Positions 45,865 to 56,577 of a stretch of 64,000 bases of DNA are shown here, piece by piece; the stretch's first letter is position 1; each line of letters opens with the position of its first letter. The notes beneath the pieces are model-generated. The model was given only the letters and a program-made list of their open reading frames with translations, was not told where the DNA came from and did not search any database. The stretch lies in contig NC_134510.1 of the NCBI RefSeq assembly GCF_027942865.1, positions 5,738,001 to 5,802,000 on the forward strand. The letters run 5' to 3'. A program made the translations under genes and the position numbers. The stretch is from Odontesthes bonariensis (taxonomy: Eukaryota; Chordata; Actinopteri; Atheriniformes; Atherinopsidae).

Positions 45865-46212
45865 AGGTGCACTGTGTAGGATGGTGGTACGTATTGCAAG
45901 TTTGTTGCTCATTGAAACTGTGCTACCTATTGCCAAATTTGATCTTTTCATGAATATTTACAAAGTAATAAACTAATATTTTCAGTATGACCAAACTACT
46001 GCAAGTGAAGCAGCTAAAAATGTATTTATGGAAATTCAAAATGGCGAACATGTAGAAGATCCCCCTTTTCATGTATGAAAAGTGCCATTTTTCCAGTCAT
46101 AATGAATTAAAATGTGATCGTGGTGGTAAGTATTCATGAAAAAGGTAACATTTGTGAATGGGCACTATGAATTTCGGAAATAAACTACTAGAAAATATTA
46201 CACAGTGCACTT
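45865..46212. mobile_element. TTAA MITE with AGGTGCACTGTGTA ends
   Basis: 348 bp with inverted ends AGGTGCACTGTGTA (left) and TACACAGTGCACTT (right). The right flank is TTAA (46,213-46,216); the left flank TTAT (45,861-45,864) looks like TTAA with one change. Consistent with a piggyBac-like nonautonomous family. Confidence 0.7.
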
Positions 46213-46414
46213 TTAAGGATAACTAAAAGGTAGGAACCATTACTATTGCAATTTGTTCTATGTTTTGCTCTTTTTCGAGCTAGATTGACGGGAATAATAT
46301 GACAGTTTTCACTGTCTAGACATTCAAGAACAGATTAACTGATTTGATATGACAGTGCAACATGAATGGCTTTGATATCTTTGTTACCACAAATACATAC
46401 AGATGTATGTATCA

Positions 46415-46850
46415 AGCAGGGCTGGACTGGCTATCTGGCGTAGGCTACCGGGCATATCCCACCAGGTCCTCGCGCATTTTGATAAGATAAGATAAGGATA
46501 AAGAAAGCGCAAAATGGAGAGACAAAAGAGTGGCTATGAGAAGCGAAGCGTAAGGAAGAGAGCAACAACTAAAAGACGACGCAGCCAAATGTGCTAAAAT
46601 CACTGACTTAAAGCACAAATTCGACCGATCAGATTCGGGTAGTGGCCGTCGGAGATGGGGAACCAGAGAGCTCGACCTCGGGTTGGGGTAGTGGGGCCGC
46701 CGGTAGCCTAAATCAACGAGCGCACAGGTGGTGGAGTAGGAGGCGGAGGAGATGGTTGTCCGAGCTGGGGAACCATGATAAGAGGAGACGGCGAGACAAG
46801 ACGTGACTGAGCAGGGAGAGCTTGAGGTTAGAATGCACTTGAAAAAACCC
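46415..46850 (+). mobile_element. Degenerate hAT-like 5' fragment
   Basis: Starts near AGCAGGGCTGGACTGGC, then a basic open stretch (MERQKSGYEKRSVRKRATTK) that resembles the N-terminus of fish hAT transposases before frames break. No matching terminus is assignable; a possible right end of hAT type lies at 49,570-49,624. The 46,850-48,050 stretch holds no recognisable gene. Confidence 0.4.
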
Positions 46851-48059
46851 GCTAGCTAGCCAATGCAGTCTAAGCTATTCACCGCTTCGTTCGTTTAGTT
46901 TCCCATTTATTGCCTGCGACCAAGTTGTCATCCTGACTCAATCAAATCAGTCACAAACATGTACCCATTTGATATATTTTCATATACTTCTCTTGTAATG
47001 TTGCGCCAGCATATAGAAATCTTCAATTTCTCGGCCTGTCACAAGGACCTCTGCTGTGTCTTGGGCAAGTGTGTGTTAGTTATGGCATCCCACTTTTCAC
47101 TTTCTCAAATCCAACACCTATCTTATTTCTACTCTCCTGCTTGTCGTGTCTTGTGCAGTTGATAGCTACGCGCCCACTCCTTATTGCATGACTTGTAAAA
47201 CATGGTAGATTATCTTTGTTGTTGGTTATTGGTATCTGATATTTTAATGGTCTCTTCATGGGTTGCATTTTCCTGTGGTGGTCCTGGGGTCTAACATGCA
47301 AACACGTTTTGTTCTGGAAAGCATTAAAGTAATGGATGCCTCGATATCCTCATGGTTGAGGCAACACAGTTTGGATGTTTCAATGCGTATTTGTACACGG
47401 AAGTTCAACAAGTTATTTTTGGAAACCGCAATGAGAAGCAGTCACTTGGTTGTGCTGTGATGAAAAAAAAAAAACAGTCAGACATAATGACATAATGACC
47501 TTTTATTGCGCAGTTGGGGGTTTAAGATTCCATTCAGTAAGCTCACTGACAGTATCTTTGGACTGGAGCAATTTTAAGCTGAAATTATGAAAACATTTAA
47601 CCTAGGAATTATTACTACAGGTTTAATTTTATTCAGACTTAGAACATACAGAAGCGTGTGTGTGGTGCCTTAGCTTTGGTGTCAAATATTGCTGTCTAGA
47701 TTTGGTGTCCAACTACATTGTTGTGTGTGTTAGTGAAACATTGCTTTGCTTACTGGAGCGACATATACGCTGCATTCAGGCTCTTAAGATTTGAGGTTTT
47801 TTTTTTATTAAAAATGTGGGGATGTTAGAGCTGAATGAACACATTATAATGCAAGATGAGGGTCCTAGCTTTTAAATGCAACTTATTTCTTGGTTTCTTG
47901 AGATATTTAGGTTTTAATAGGCAGAGGGCACCTTTCCCCAAAAAGGGCTTAGGATAAAATGGGTTAACCCTGGTAAGGTGTGTGTGTCTATGGGATCCAT
48001 TTTCAGTTTTTGCTTTTGTTAGTGAAAAAAGCATTTAATCATGTAAAGGAATAAAAAAA

Positions 48060-48250
48060 AATAGAAAACGGTAAAATGTTCAGTGGAAGGGAGACAGCTA
48101 GAGAGGCAAGAGTGAGTATGTGGGGGTAGAGACAACTTTGCCACTGTGAGATTCGAAAACTCAAATCGAGGGGAAAACTGAAATCGCCACCGCGGGATTC
48201 GAACCGGCACTTATGAGTTCATTCAAATAACCCATAGAGGGCGCTACCTG
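48060..48250 (-). repeat. tRNA-derived SINE-like piece
   Basis: The minus strand has GGTTCGAATCCCGCGGTGG (a B box and T-arm) followed by CGATTTCAGTTTTCCCCTC, nearly the same string that follows the B box in the terminal repeats of the host element (GCAGTGGCAATTTC...TTTTCCCCTC). A clear A box is missing, so it is read as a 3' fragment of the same tRNA-like module. Confidence 0.5.
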
Positions 48251-48509
48251 ACTGGAGAATGTGCTCGGAAAGAGTTGCTCTTCTAGTCATGAAGCTGCTT
48301 TTCACACAATAACACCAGACAGAGCACCGGAACGAAAGCAGTTATCCCGACTCCTTCTTTCTTTCTTCATTTCTCCACTCATCAGGTACGCAACTTGTTG
48401 TAAACTTTGACGAACGTTGTATAAGGCATCAAACGTCATGAATTTGTGTTGTTTGTGATTTTGATCAGTTGCCAATGGGTTTATTTTGCTCGAGTCCTGA
48501 CTAGAACCA

Positions 48510-49075
48510 GGAAATACAACCATATTATCTCTGCACTGGCTTCCTGCACTGGCTTCCTGTCGCTCAGAGAATAGACTTTAAAACAGCTCTGCTTGTGTAC
48601 AAGTCTCTTCATGGTCAAGCGCCAAAGTACATCTCTGACATGTTAGAGCCATATGAACCAACTCGGGCTCTGAGAACCTCAGGAAGGGGTCTCCTGCTGG
48701 TGCCCAGAGTCAGGACTAAACAAGGTGAGACTGCGTTTCAGTTTTATGCCCCTAAAATCTGGAACAGTCTTCCAGAAGATGTGAGACAGGCCTCAACTCT
48801 GACAATGTTTAAATCCAGGCTGAAAACAGTTCTATTTAGCTGTGCATATGACACCTGAAAGTATTTTATCTGCACTCTTCACTTTTTAATTACTTAATGA
48901 TTATTTTAATGGGTTTTAAATTTCTTTCTTTTTTAATTTCTTTCTTTTATTTTTTTTATTCCTTTTTAATGGTTTTATTGCCTTCTTGTGATTTTATGTA
49001 GCTGTAAAGCACTTTGAATTGCCCTGTGTATGAATTGTGCTCTATAAATAAAATTGCCTTGCCTTGCCTTATTTT
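48510..49075 (+). mobile_element. LINE 3' end (L2/Rex-like) with TTGCC tail
   Basis: Encodes the C-terminus of a LINE reverse transcriptase: YKSLHGQAPKYISDML, EPTRALRTSGRGLLLVPR, QFYAPKIWNSLPEDV and FKSRLKTVLFSCAYDT with a stop at 48,858. The 3' UTR follows with AAGCACTTTGAATTG and ends in a CCTTG repeat, CTTGCCTTGCC, at about 49,055-49,070. It is 5'-truncated, as is usual for LINE copies. Confidence 0.82.
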
Positions 49076-49569
49076 GAATGGGGAAAAGTTGGCTAGTTCG
49101 GGAAACGAGTGGAAGTTAGCTTGTGTTCTTTGCTAATATTTGTAAACCATTGTAAACCTTCATAAAAGTAAAAACTTGATATTCCATTCATCTCACGATC
49201 TTTGGAAAGACCATTTGTTAGTGTAATACAGCAGTTAAACGTAGGACCACGTCTCTGCATGACCTGTGCCTGTTATGTTTTGACGTCAAGTATTAGCAAT
49301 TGTCTGTATGAAAGTCAGTGCTGGCTGCACCATTCTGGTGAGCTGTTTTACAGTAGCCTAATCAGTCATGGCAAGGCGGAAAATTGACTTGTTGTAACTG
49401 CGTGTACAACGGAAAAAGGACTTTGAATGGACATTTGATCTCGTCCATGATTTGTGTTAATTTCTTGTCATGTCAACGTTAGCCTATGTGCTTTGCTACT
49501 CTCAAACCTGCAAGACCCCTGTCTTGGATAGCTATTATAAGACTTTGGATGTAAAAGTTTTCTTTCTTG

Positions 49570-49624
49570 TAAAGACTCTGCTGGCCGCATGTGGCCCCCA
49601 GGCCTTAGTTTGCCCACCTCTGGC
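49570..49624. mobile_element. hAT terminal fragment
   Basis: GGCCGCATGTGGCCCCCAGG followed by TTAGTTTGCCCACCTCTG is the widespread CAGAGGTGGGCAAACT-type hAT terminus in reverse orientation. The partner end was not located with confidence. Confidence 0.45.
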
Positions 49625-49880
49625 CTAGAGTGATCATTTCATTAACTAAATATCACATGTGGGCTATCTATCAGCAGGTTTACCACTTCCTGTAGGTCAA
49701 CTTAGCCAGGTTTACCACTTCAACATAATCTTGGAATAGCCCCTGATCCTTAGGTTGATTTCGCTCTACTCTACTTGCACCCCCCCCCCCAAAAAAAAAT
49801 CCAACAAATACAGTAGTTAAATGTTAGACCACCTCTCTGTTGTTTTCATTGCAAGTAATTGCCATTGTCTGTATAAGAAT

Positions 49881-49893
49881 CTGTGTGTGTGTG

Positions 49894-49927
<34 letters not shown>
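49881..49927 (+). repeat. (TG)n/(TGCG)n microsatellite
   Basis: A TG dinucleotide run that passes into TGCG tetranucleotides (GTGCGTGCGTGCGTGCG). A C9-A8 homopolymer junction sits just upstream at about 49,782-49,799. Confidence 0.95.
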
Positions 49928-50231
49928 GATGGAAGCAGTCATTCCTGTTGTGATTAATGATCTTGATGGTGATGGACAGTCATCTTCAAAACCCCGGCGG
50001 CAGCTCCATGCCTCAGAACATCATGCCCTGCCTCTCCATCCTGAGTGACCCTCCTGGTCTGCACACAGTGCCGGTAAGGCCACCTTCAAAAGGGCACTGC
50101 ATTGAATTAATGCAAAAGATGGAGAATAGCCTGCCTGCGTGCGCGCGTCTGCACACACGCATGTCTGTCTCTGTATTAATATTAGTAATTTACGAATCAT
50201 TCACTTATTCACACACATAAGCATACATTCA

Positions 50232-51035
50232 TACACTGCCCTGCCAAAAATAGTTGCCACCAAAAACATGGTCACACACTCTTGTTGAAACACCTACATC
50301 TTTGATAAAGGGATGCTTTGCTGTGGCATTGTTTTGATAAGTGTCTGCAATTTCAGAAGATGCCCATCTAGTGATGCATTCATTTTCCAGCAAGAACTTG
50401 GATTGATGATGGTAGAGTCTGACCGCTACACAAAGCCTTCTCCAGCCCATGCCAAAGATTCTCAGTAGGGTTATGTTTTGGATTCTGTGGTTTGAAATGA
50501 ATGTGTGAATAGTATGTCTTATGGTCTCTGAAACACTTTCAAAATTTGAGCCCAATGATCTTTGTGGCATTGTGATCATTGTGCATTTGTAGCATTGTGA
50601 TCTTGAAATATGCCTGTGGCATCAGCAGAGACAAAACCATTAATAGAATAAGCCGGTCTTTCACTATATCCAGGAAGTCAGCTATCCTCATTCTTTGAGT
50701 ACATACTGTAGCTGAACATTCACGTAGAGCCGACATCAAATGTGTAAGTGATTGCCTATGGCAATGATTGCACCCTTCTCAAACAGACTAAAATCTTTTC
50801 CATAGCAACAGGATGCGTCTTCTGACATGGTTGTTTAAGAAATGAGAAGCAACTCATTGCAGCAGGCTGGTTCATGGACATCATTATCACTTTTCATTGA
50901 GAATCATGGGATGTGTTGGAGAAGGTCCTGCACAGCATTCAGACTCCATCATTGTCAATTCAAGGTCTTCAACATATTTTGGGTGTTGGTGTTGCACCAT
51001 ATGAAAATTTCAACATACACACACAGTCAACTTAA
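50232..51035. mobile_element. Degenerate Tc1-like nonautonomous element
   Basis: Contains CTGCCAAAAATAGTTGCCAC, CCAAAGATTCTCAGTAGGG, AATTTGAGCCCAATGATC and TCCAGGAAGTCAGCTATCCT, a motif order found in fish Tc1-type elements. The second half repeats parts in inverted order (TGTGTTGGAGAAGGTCCTGC versus CACAAAGCCTTCTCCAGCCC). No transposase reading frame. The following 51,036-51,644 stretch is AT-rich with no features. Confidence 0.55.
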
Positions 51036-51644
51036 TAGTTAGGGTACCCTACAATTGTTATGAGTTACAGATTTGTTTGTATAATATCTCTATTTCACAA
51101 CACCTGCTAGTTTGAAAGAGAACCTCACATATGCATAATTAAATGTTAATATGGCTTTACAAAGGAAACAGGCACTAAAATCAAGATAATTATATGGAAA
51201 ATATGTGTTGCACTAATTGATACAGACTGGTTAAAAGTTTGTGTCTATTGGTGTAGCCAACAATTTCCATAAATATATTTTGGTTTTGCAGGACATTTCA
51301 TAGTTACTAAGTTTTACAATAGTCCTCTATTCCAATGTGCTGACAACATTTTTTTTTAGTTTCTGTACAGCAATACCACATACAATTCCATTCTGAAATA
51401 ATCCCAACAAAATCAATTTTCAAAGGATGGAATGATATTAGCTAACAACTGCACTTACATTTATATTACACTTTTTATTGCCGTCTTTTATTGTCATTTG
51501 ACATATTCAGGGGCAATCGGGCATTTTTTACATAGCAGAAAACCAAAATATACATTTTAGCAGACCTGATGGAAGCATTTAGAATAGTGTAGTGGAACAT
51601 TGTATAATTTCTCATTATGCAAATCCTTGTCACTGACCCTAACA

Positions 51645-52754
51645 TGTAAATATAAATAAATATTTTTTTTCTGGTTCAGTTCCTTCAGCATTATGAACTA
51701 CATGTACACAGAAACACAGGCTATATTGTTAGTTTAGTCATTGGTAATTTTTGCATGTTTTCTGATGGGGATTGAAGTCATTTGAAGCTGAATAAAACAT
51801 AATAGTATATAATGTATGGAGCAACTGCTCCAGATTGATTACAGATAACATAACAGTAACTTAAATTTTAGCGAGAGTTCATTGAAGTTTATAGAGCCAC
51901 TGCTCCTGATTGATTGCAGATAACATAACTCATTTAAGCAAGAGTTCACACGGGATTCGAAGGTGCGACTTTAAGAGGCATGTTGAAACATGGTCGCTTG
52001 CCTTCGGTCAAGGGATAGCCTAAAGAGAAAAAACTTAAGAAACGGGCTTGGTTAGAGACAAGAGAGAATATGAGGGGAAAACTTGAAATTGGCACTGTGG
52101 GATTTGAACCTGCACTGATGCAAGAGATTTTCATGCCAAATCAGTCACTCTAACCACTGTACCACCACTTTCTGAAGCTGAGAGGAACTATTACAGATAC
52201 GACTTCTAAAGCACAAAACATTAGTTAGCAATGTATGTCGATGGAAAACACTTTTACACGAAAAAATGCATGGAAATGGATTCAAAATAACAGCGAAGTG
52301 CATGTGTAGGAGTTGTATTCCTAAAATTAAAGCTTTGTGAAACGACAATGCAGTGAACTTTGGCAACATTGCCACACAGAGATCTGTGCAGAGTTTTCCA
52401 CAAAGCAGATCTGTGCTGAACTATCTTGGTCTGGCTGCCTTGATCAGCGATTGGGCGCAACCACTTCAAATGCATTGGCTGTCGGAAAAGAAGGAAGGAC
52501 ATTATTATCATATTATCATATTGAACGCGCGTAGTGTCAGGTCAACACGCACGTTCCTTACGCGCGTCCTTACCTAGACAACGCGCGTCCACGCGTCTTG
52601 TGGAACCATCATTGCGGACGTAAAAAGCGGCGCTTGTTGGTGAAAAACGGCGAAAAAAACGGCGAAATTTCCGGGAAACGGGCGCTTTTAGCGGGTGAAT
52701 TTCAATCTTAACGTGATACTTAGATGCGCATTTAGGCACTTTCGGCTTGCCATA
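51645..52754. repeat. Right terminal inverted repeat of the 12.75-kb element
   Basis: Reverse complement of 40,001-41,769 without the MITE. The outer ~700 bp are nearly identical, including the GCGCGTCC-rich stretch and the tRNA-like module. It preserves the empty site of the MITE found in the left copy. Confidence 0.9.
52098..52165 (-). promoter_or_regulatory. tRNA-like pol III boxes in the right TIR
   Basis: Mirror copy of the module at 41,123-41,200: B box complement GATTTGAACC at 52,101-52,110 and A box complement at about 52,147-52,163. Both modules therefore point inward. It carries a few changes from the left copy. Confidence 0.5.
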
Positions 52755-53060
52755 GCCTTCAGCTTTGAGACGCATCTCGTGGCCTCGTGGGACTCTGGTG
52801 GGATCATCAACCTGTGGGACGTCAGGAAATCTGCTGTCGGCCAATCGGGGAAGCTGCTGGGAGTGTCCAGCAGCGATGTTGTGGTGAGGCTGATAGATAC
52901 GGACTGTTGCACGGCGAGCAGCCTGGTGGGGCACAGCAGCGGTGTGCAGAGTGTGACGTTTGACCACCAGGGGGAGAGTCTGCTGTCGGCTGGGAGCGAC
53001 GGGCTGATCAACATCTGGGAGCGACGGGCTGATGATCAACATCTGGGAGCGACGGGCTGA
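52755..53060 (+). pseudogene. spag16: SPAG16-like WD-repeat coding sequence, second part
   Basis: After the duplicated GCCTTC the frame resumes: AFSFETHLVASWDSGGIINL, WDVRK, then a shortened segment, SSLVGHSSGVQSVTFDHQGE, SAGSDGLINIWERR, and a TGA at about 53,058. It is the last blades of the same propeller. A 28-bp unit (AGCGACGGGCTGATGATC...) is repeated in tandem at the end (about 52,994-53,078), extending the tail. AATAAA follows at 53,142-53,147. The segment between the WDVRK and VGH blades is shorter than in typical SPAG16 as recalled, so decay or divergence is likely. Confidence 0.75.
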
Positions 53061-53257
53061 TGATCAACATCTGGGAGTGATGTTTTCTGATCCTGCTGTC
53101 AGTTTGGGTTCACATTTTCCATTTCAATGCTGTGATCACAGAATAAATCTTTCATGAAGCTCTTTATCTTAATTAGAAATTAGCTTTTCTTCAAAAATAA
53201 AAATGGTGCGTTGAGACCAAATGCAAAACCTTGTCAGTGGTGTGATTACTTATAAAC

Positions 53258-54030
53258 TAGGGCCTGGCGAGTTAACTCGTTAATTATTTAATGTCGGTGC
53301 ATTAACGCAGTTTTTTAAAATTATTATTATTTGGGGCTTTTTTGCCTTTAATGGACAGGAAAGTTCAGAGAGACAGGAAGCAGGGGGTAGAGAGAGGGGG
53401 AACAACACGCAGCACAGGGCCGTCTGATGTGGGACTTGAACCGGGGCCAGCTGCAGCGAGGACTATAGCCTCTGTACATGGGGCGCCTGCTCAACCCACT
53501 ATGCCATGGACCACCTGTTGTATTATTCATTTTATTTTGTAAAAGTCTGTTGCTGTCTGCTGCAGAACCGGAAAAGAAAGTAATCGGTGGATCCACCAAA
53601 CATGGAGAAGGGTACAGAACTTTTACTCGGCCATTTTCATTTTAAGGTTCTTCCAGACGGCGGAGTCGACAGAACCTAAGTCATCTGTAAACACTGCCAA
53701 GTTGAATTGTCTTTTCACCGTAGTATTTCCAATCTAAAATATCACTTAAAGGCAAAACACACAACTGATAGCAGCAAGTCATTCAAGGAAACAGACAGTG
53801 GAGCGAGGCTTCTACATAAAAACTACATAAAGATGCTGATGTTAAAAGTGTGTTTGCACAACAAATGTTTTGGCACTTTCATTCATATGGCAGCACATTT
53901 AAAATAAAACTAAATGCTAAAAGCTATACACTACTTTTGGATTCATTTTTGGATTTTGCGTACAAATGCGATTAATCAGGGAAATCATGTGATTAATTAG
54001 ATGAAATATTTTAATCGTTGCCCAGCTATA
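53258..54030 (+). mobile_element. hAT remnant with BED finger
   Basis: Starts TAGGGCCTGGCGAGTTAACTC and ends TCGTTGCCCAGCTA, hAT-type termini of the family seen at 29,310-29,330. A degraded coding stretch at about 53,602-53,830 encodes VICKHCQVELSFHRSISNLK and YHLKAKH, a C2-H2 BED zinc finger preceded by a stop. The transposase core is missing. The target duplication is not clear. Confidence 0.6.
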
Positions 54031-54119
54031 GTTTTTATATGTAAGTATGTAATGTTTAAACTGAAGTAATATCGGGATTAGCCGACAGATGGCGCTCCAG
54101 GTTTCTGAGTGCGGTCCTG

Positions 54120-54150
54120 TGGCTACGTCACATGAGCTCGTCACATGACC
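54120..54150 (+). promoter_or_regulatory. Paired TCACATGA E-box-like sites
   Basis: TCACATGA at 54,128-54,135 and GTCACATGAC at 54,140-54,149, in an otherwise CpG-containing stretch about 0.7 kb upstream of the WDR91 start codon. GTCACATGAC differs by one base from the CLEAR element GTCACGTGAC bound by TFEB-family factors. Promoter status is only suggested by position. Confidence 0.25.
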
Positions 54151-54556
54151 ACCAGGAGGACAACAGGAAGAGAGTTTCTTTTGTTGATAATATTTTTATG
54201 ACAAGAACAGCTCTCTTGCTCTTCTCTGCTGGGTGCGGAAAATAAACTTTAATGACTTTTTTCATGTTCTCGGTTCTGTTTCGCGGCTGTTTTTAATCCG
54301 GAAACACTCGAACTCGAACACTCGAACTCGAACACTCGAGGCGGCGGAAAATACCGACATTCAGTCAGTGACATTAAAGCCTGTGAATTTGGATATATTT
54401 GAGCAGTTTGCAGTGTTGGAGAGATGCAAAGTTTTACATAGTGACTAATTACAGAAAGCGTTGGATTAATTGAGCTACTTTAAAAGTGCTCGTTGCTCTG
54501 TTTGTTCACGAATTGTTCACTTCATATGCAATACATATTATTAAATACACTGGAAC

Positions 54557-54797
54557 ACTCAGTGTATTTAAGTCCATGTTGAAGACACACCTATTTTCAG
54601 CTGCATTTGAACAAAGCTCCAAATCTGAAGCTTCAGTTTCAAAACTTAATCATATTTGAACTATTGTTCTTATTTCTTTCTTTTTTATTTAAAATATAAA
54701 TCCTGCTTTTTATTTTTACTGTTTAAATGTCTCTGTAAAGCACTTTGAATCGCCTTGTTGTTGGATTCTGCTGCACAAATAAACTTGCCTTGCCTTA
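54557..54797 (+). mobile_element. LINE 3' end with CCTTG tail
   Basis: A short coding remnant (FKSMLKTHLFSAAFEQ) followed by AAGCACTTTGAATCGCC and a terminal CTTGCCTTGCCTT. Same 3' architecture as 48,510-49,075. It lies between the candidate promoter and the WDR91 start codon. Confidence 0.72.
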
Positions 54798-54854
54798 TAT
54801 TTCATGCTGACACACAGGGGCAGCCCAGCTGTATGAAACTCGGGGTCAGAGGTC

Positions 54855-54977
54855 ATGGGTTCTGCGGTGGAAAGGACAGACGAGCCCGTCACGGAGTACC
54901 TGATCTACCGTGGCTTCACCAGCACGCTGAAACACCTCGACAGTCAAATCAAAACCGACAAGGAGAAGGGCTTCCGG
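54855..54977 (+). CDS. wdr91: WDR91 exon 1 (coding start)
   Basis: WDR91 is a WD40 protein of endosomes that acts with WDR81 and Rab7 in endosome maturation. The ATG at 54,855 opens a 41-codon exon: [20 protein letters not shown], then [20 protein letters not shown] and R, ending CTTCCGG before a GTACGG donor. It closely follows the N-terminus of vertebrate WDR91 (LisH-like region, ending at [10 protein letters not shown] in human as recalled). No second exon was recognised in the rest of the window. The next annotated gene, tubulin, is on the opposite strand, so either intron 1 is longer than 9 kb or this is an orphan exon. Confidence 0.75.
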
Positions 54978-55048
54978 GTACGGACAGAGATACGTTAAAG
55001 GGACAGTTCGCCTCTTTTGACATGAAATTGTATGACATCCCATACTAA

Positions 55049-55464
55049 TGTAACCGGTATGTCACCTCTGTGTTGTGTTAAGGTTAGAAGGAATAGAGAC
55101 CACACTGCTGCTCTTTCGAAGGTCTTTATTTTCCTCAACCTTTCCTCACCGAACATCAGAAAAAAGAGCACCGCGATTACAATGACGCAAACATTAGCAC
55201 AAAAAAGTAAAACATGGAGCATACCTGACAAAATAAAATGCCAAATATAAAAGACAAAATGGGAGCTCACCTTTCCTCACCGAACATCAGAAAAAAAGAC
55301 GAAGAGTTTAGGCGGGACTGTGTCTTTTGTCGCGAATGTTGCTCCCCCATAAAAGAATGTACAGAAACAGAAAAAGAAAACAAAAGTTCAACCTGACTAG
55401 TCTTGTCAGGTTAAAAACAATAATTTTGTGGAATTATACACAAGCCAAATTAAGGCTTGTTACA
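55049..55464. mobile_element. Solo LTR in the MITE
   Basis: 416 bp with ends TGTAACCGG and CTTGTTACA (TGTAAC...GTTACA), flanked by CTAA and CTAG, a likely 4-bp duplication with one change. It separates the CCCATA and AGCAACAT motifs that are adjacent in the other MITE copy at 59,259-59,275. No coding sequence. Confidence 0.65.
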
Positions 55465-55474
55465 CTAGCAACAT

Positions 55475-56163
55475 CCATCCATCCATCCATCCATCCATTA
55501 TCTTCCGCTGGTCCGGGGATCGGGTCGCGGGGGCAGCAGCTTGAGCAAAGAGACCCAGACGTCCCTGTCCCCGGCCACTTCCTCCAGCTCTTCTGGGGGG
55601 ACCCCGAGGCGTTCCCAGGCCAGCCGAGAGACATAGTCTCTCCAACGTGTCCTGGGTCTTCCCCGGGGCCTCCTCCCAGTGGGACGGGCCCGGAACACCT
55701 CACCGGGGAGGCGTCCAGGAGGCATTCTCACCAGATGCCCGAGCCACCTCATCTGACTCCTCTCGATGCGGAGGAGCAGCGGTTCTACTCCGAGCCCCTC
55801 CCGGATGACCGAGCTTCTCACCCTATCTCTAAGGGAGAGCCCAGACACCCTGCGGAGGAAACTCATTTCGGCCGCTTGTATTCGCGATCTCGTTCTTTCG
55901 GTCACTACCCACAGCTCGTGACCATAGGTGAGGGTAGGAACATAGATTGACCGGTAAATCAAGAGCTTCGCCTTCTGGCTCAGCTCCTTCTTCACCACGA
56001 CGGGCCGGTGCAGAGCCTGCATCACTGCAGACGCCGCACCAATCCGTCTGTCAATCTCCTGTTCCATTCGTCCCTCACTCGTGAACAAGACCCCGAGATA
56101 CTTGAACTCCTCCACTTGGGGAAGGATCTCATTCCCGACCCGAAGAGAGCATTCCACCCTTTT
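55475..56163 (-). mobile_element. Rex-like LINE fragment, minus strand
   Basis: The minus strand is open from 56,157 to about 55,498 and encodes the end of a non-LTR reverse transcriptase: EFKYLGVLFTSEGRMEQEID, VPTLTYGHELWVVTERTRSR, SFLRRVSGLSLRDRVRSS and RGRPRTRWRDYVSRLAWERL. The 3' end is an ATGG/GGAT microsatellite (ATCCATCC on the plus strand at 55,474-55,497), as in Rex3/RTE-type fish LINEs. Target duplication CTAGCAACAT lies at 55,465-55,474 and 56,164-56,173. 5'-truncated but open to the tail, so it is comparatively young. Confidence 0.85.
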
Positions 56164-56436
56164 CTAGCAACATCATTTATGAACATTTTCTTACCCCCTG
56201 CTGCGTCCTGTGAGCCGAGTTCCAGCCTCGTTTTGGCGTTGACGAAGGTAGTCCGGCTAGTTGGCTGGGGTTTAAAAAATAAAGCGTTTTGCTTCTCAAA
56301 ACAATATGCGTTCAAAAGAGCTTTTTTTTCGCAGTGATACGAAGGGAGAGAAAATAGGGCCAAGCGATTGTGAGGTCTGACTTTTTCCTGGAGAACGATT
56401 TTGTGATGCAAATGTATTACTCTTTTGAACGCATAT

Positions 56437-56577
56437 TGTTTTCAATTCAATTCATTTTTATTTATATAGCGCCAAATACAACAAATGTTATCTCAAGGCA
56501 CTTAAATGATAAAGTACAATTCAAGCCAATTGGAATTTAATTCATTGTAATCATAATTATTTACAAAATAATCCAAT
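56437..56577. mobile_element. SINE-like insertion in the MITE right arm
   Basis: AATTCATTTTTATTTATATA followed by GCGCCAAATAC begins a common fish repeat. It interrupts CAATATTGTTTT...GAGAAGC, which is contiguous in the opposite arm. Ends AATAATCCAATTT. Confidence 0.6.

Larger units (their letters stand above)
40001..52754 (-). mobile_element. 12.75-kb long-TIR DDE transposon inside SPAG16 (IS3EU-like?)
   Basis: Ends are TATGGCAAGCCGAAAGTGCC and its exact complement, flanked by the 6-bp duplication GCCTTC (39,995-40,000 and 52,755-52,760), which lies in frame in the SPAG16 coding sequence. Inverted repeats of more than 1.1 kb (40,001-41,769 and 51,645-52,754) enclose a minus-strand integrase-type DDE transposase (about 43.1-44.9 kb). 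From memory, IS3EU transposons have an IS3-like DDE domain, 6-bp duplications and TA-starting ends, which fits. The interior has grown by nested insertions: MITEs at 40,048, 45,433 and 45,865, hAT pieces, a LINE 3' end and a Tc1-like remnant. Confidence 0.82.

Noticed and set aside
40001-52754. Polinton/Maverick element (6-bp duplication, long inverted repeats)
   Set aside because: No protein-primed DNA polymerase, packaging ATPase, protease or capsid genes could be seen, and the integrase motif (LWHIDGNHKL) is not of the type I associate with Polintons.
39703-53060. SPAG16 gene with a 12.7-kb intron
   Set aside because: The junctions are a 6-bp duplication and perfect inverted repeats, not splice sites, and the codons repeat across the gap.
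55327-55950. Plus-strand 207-codon open frame
   Set aside because: It is antisense to the Rex-like LINE coding sequence.
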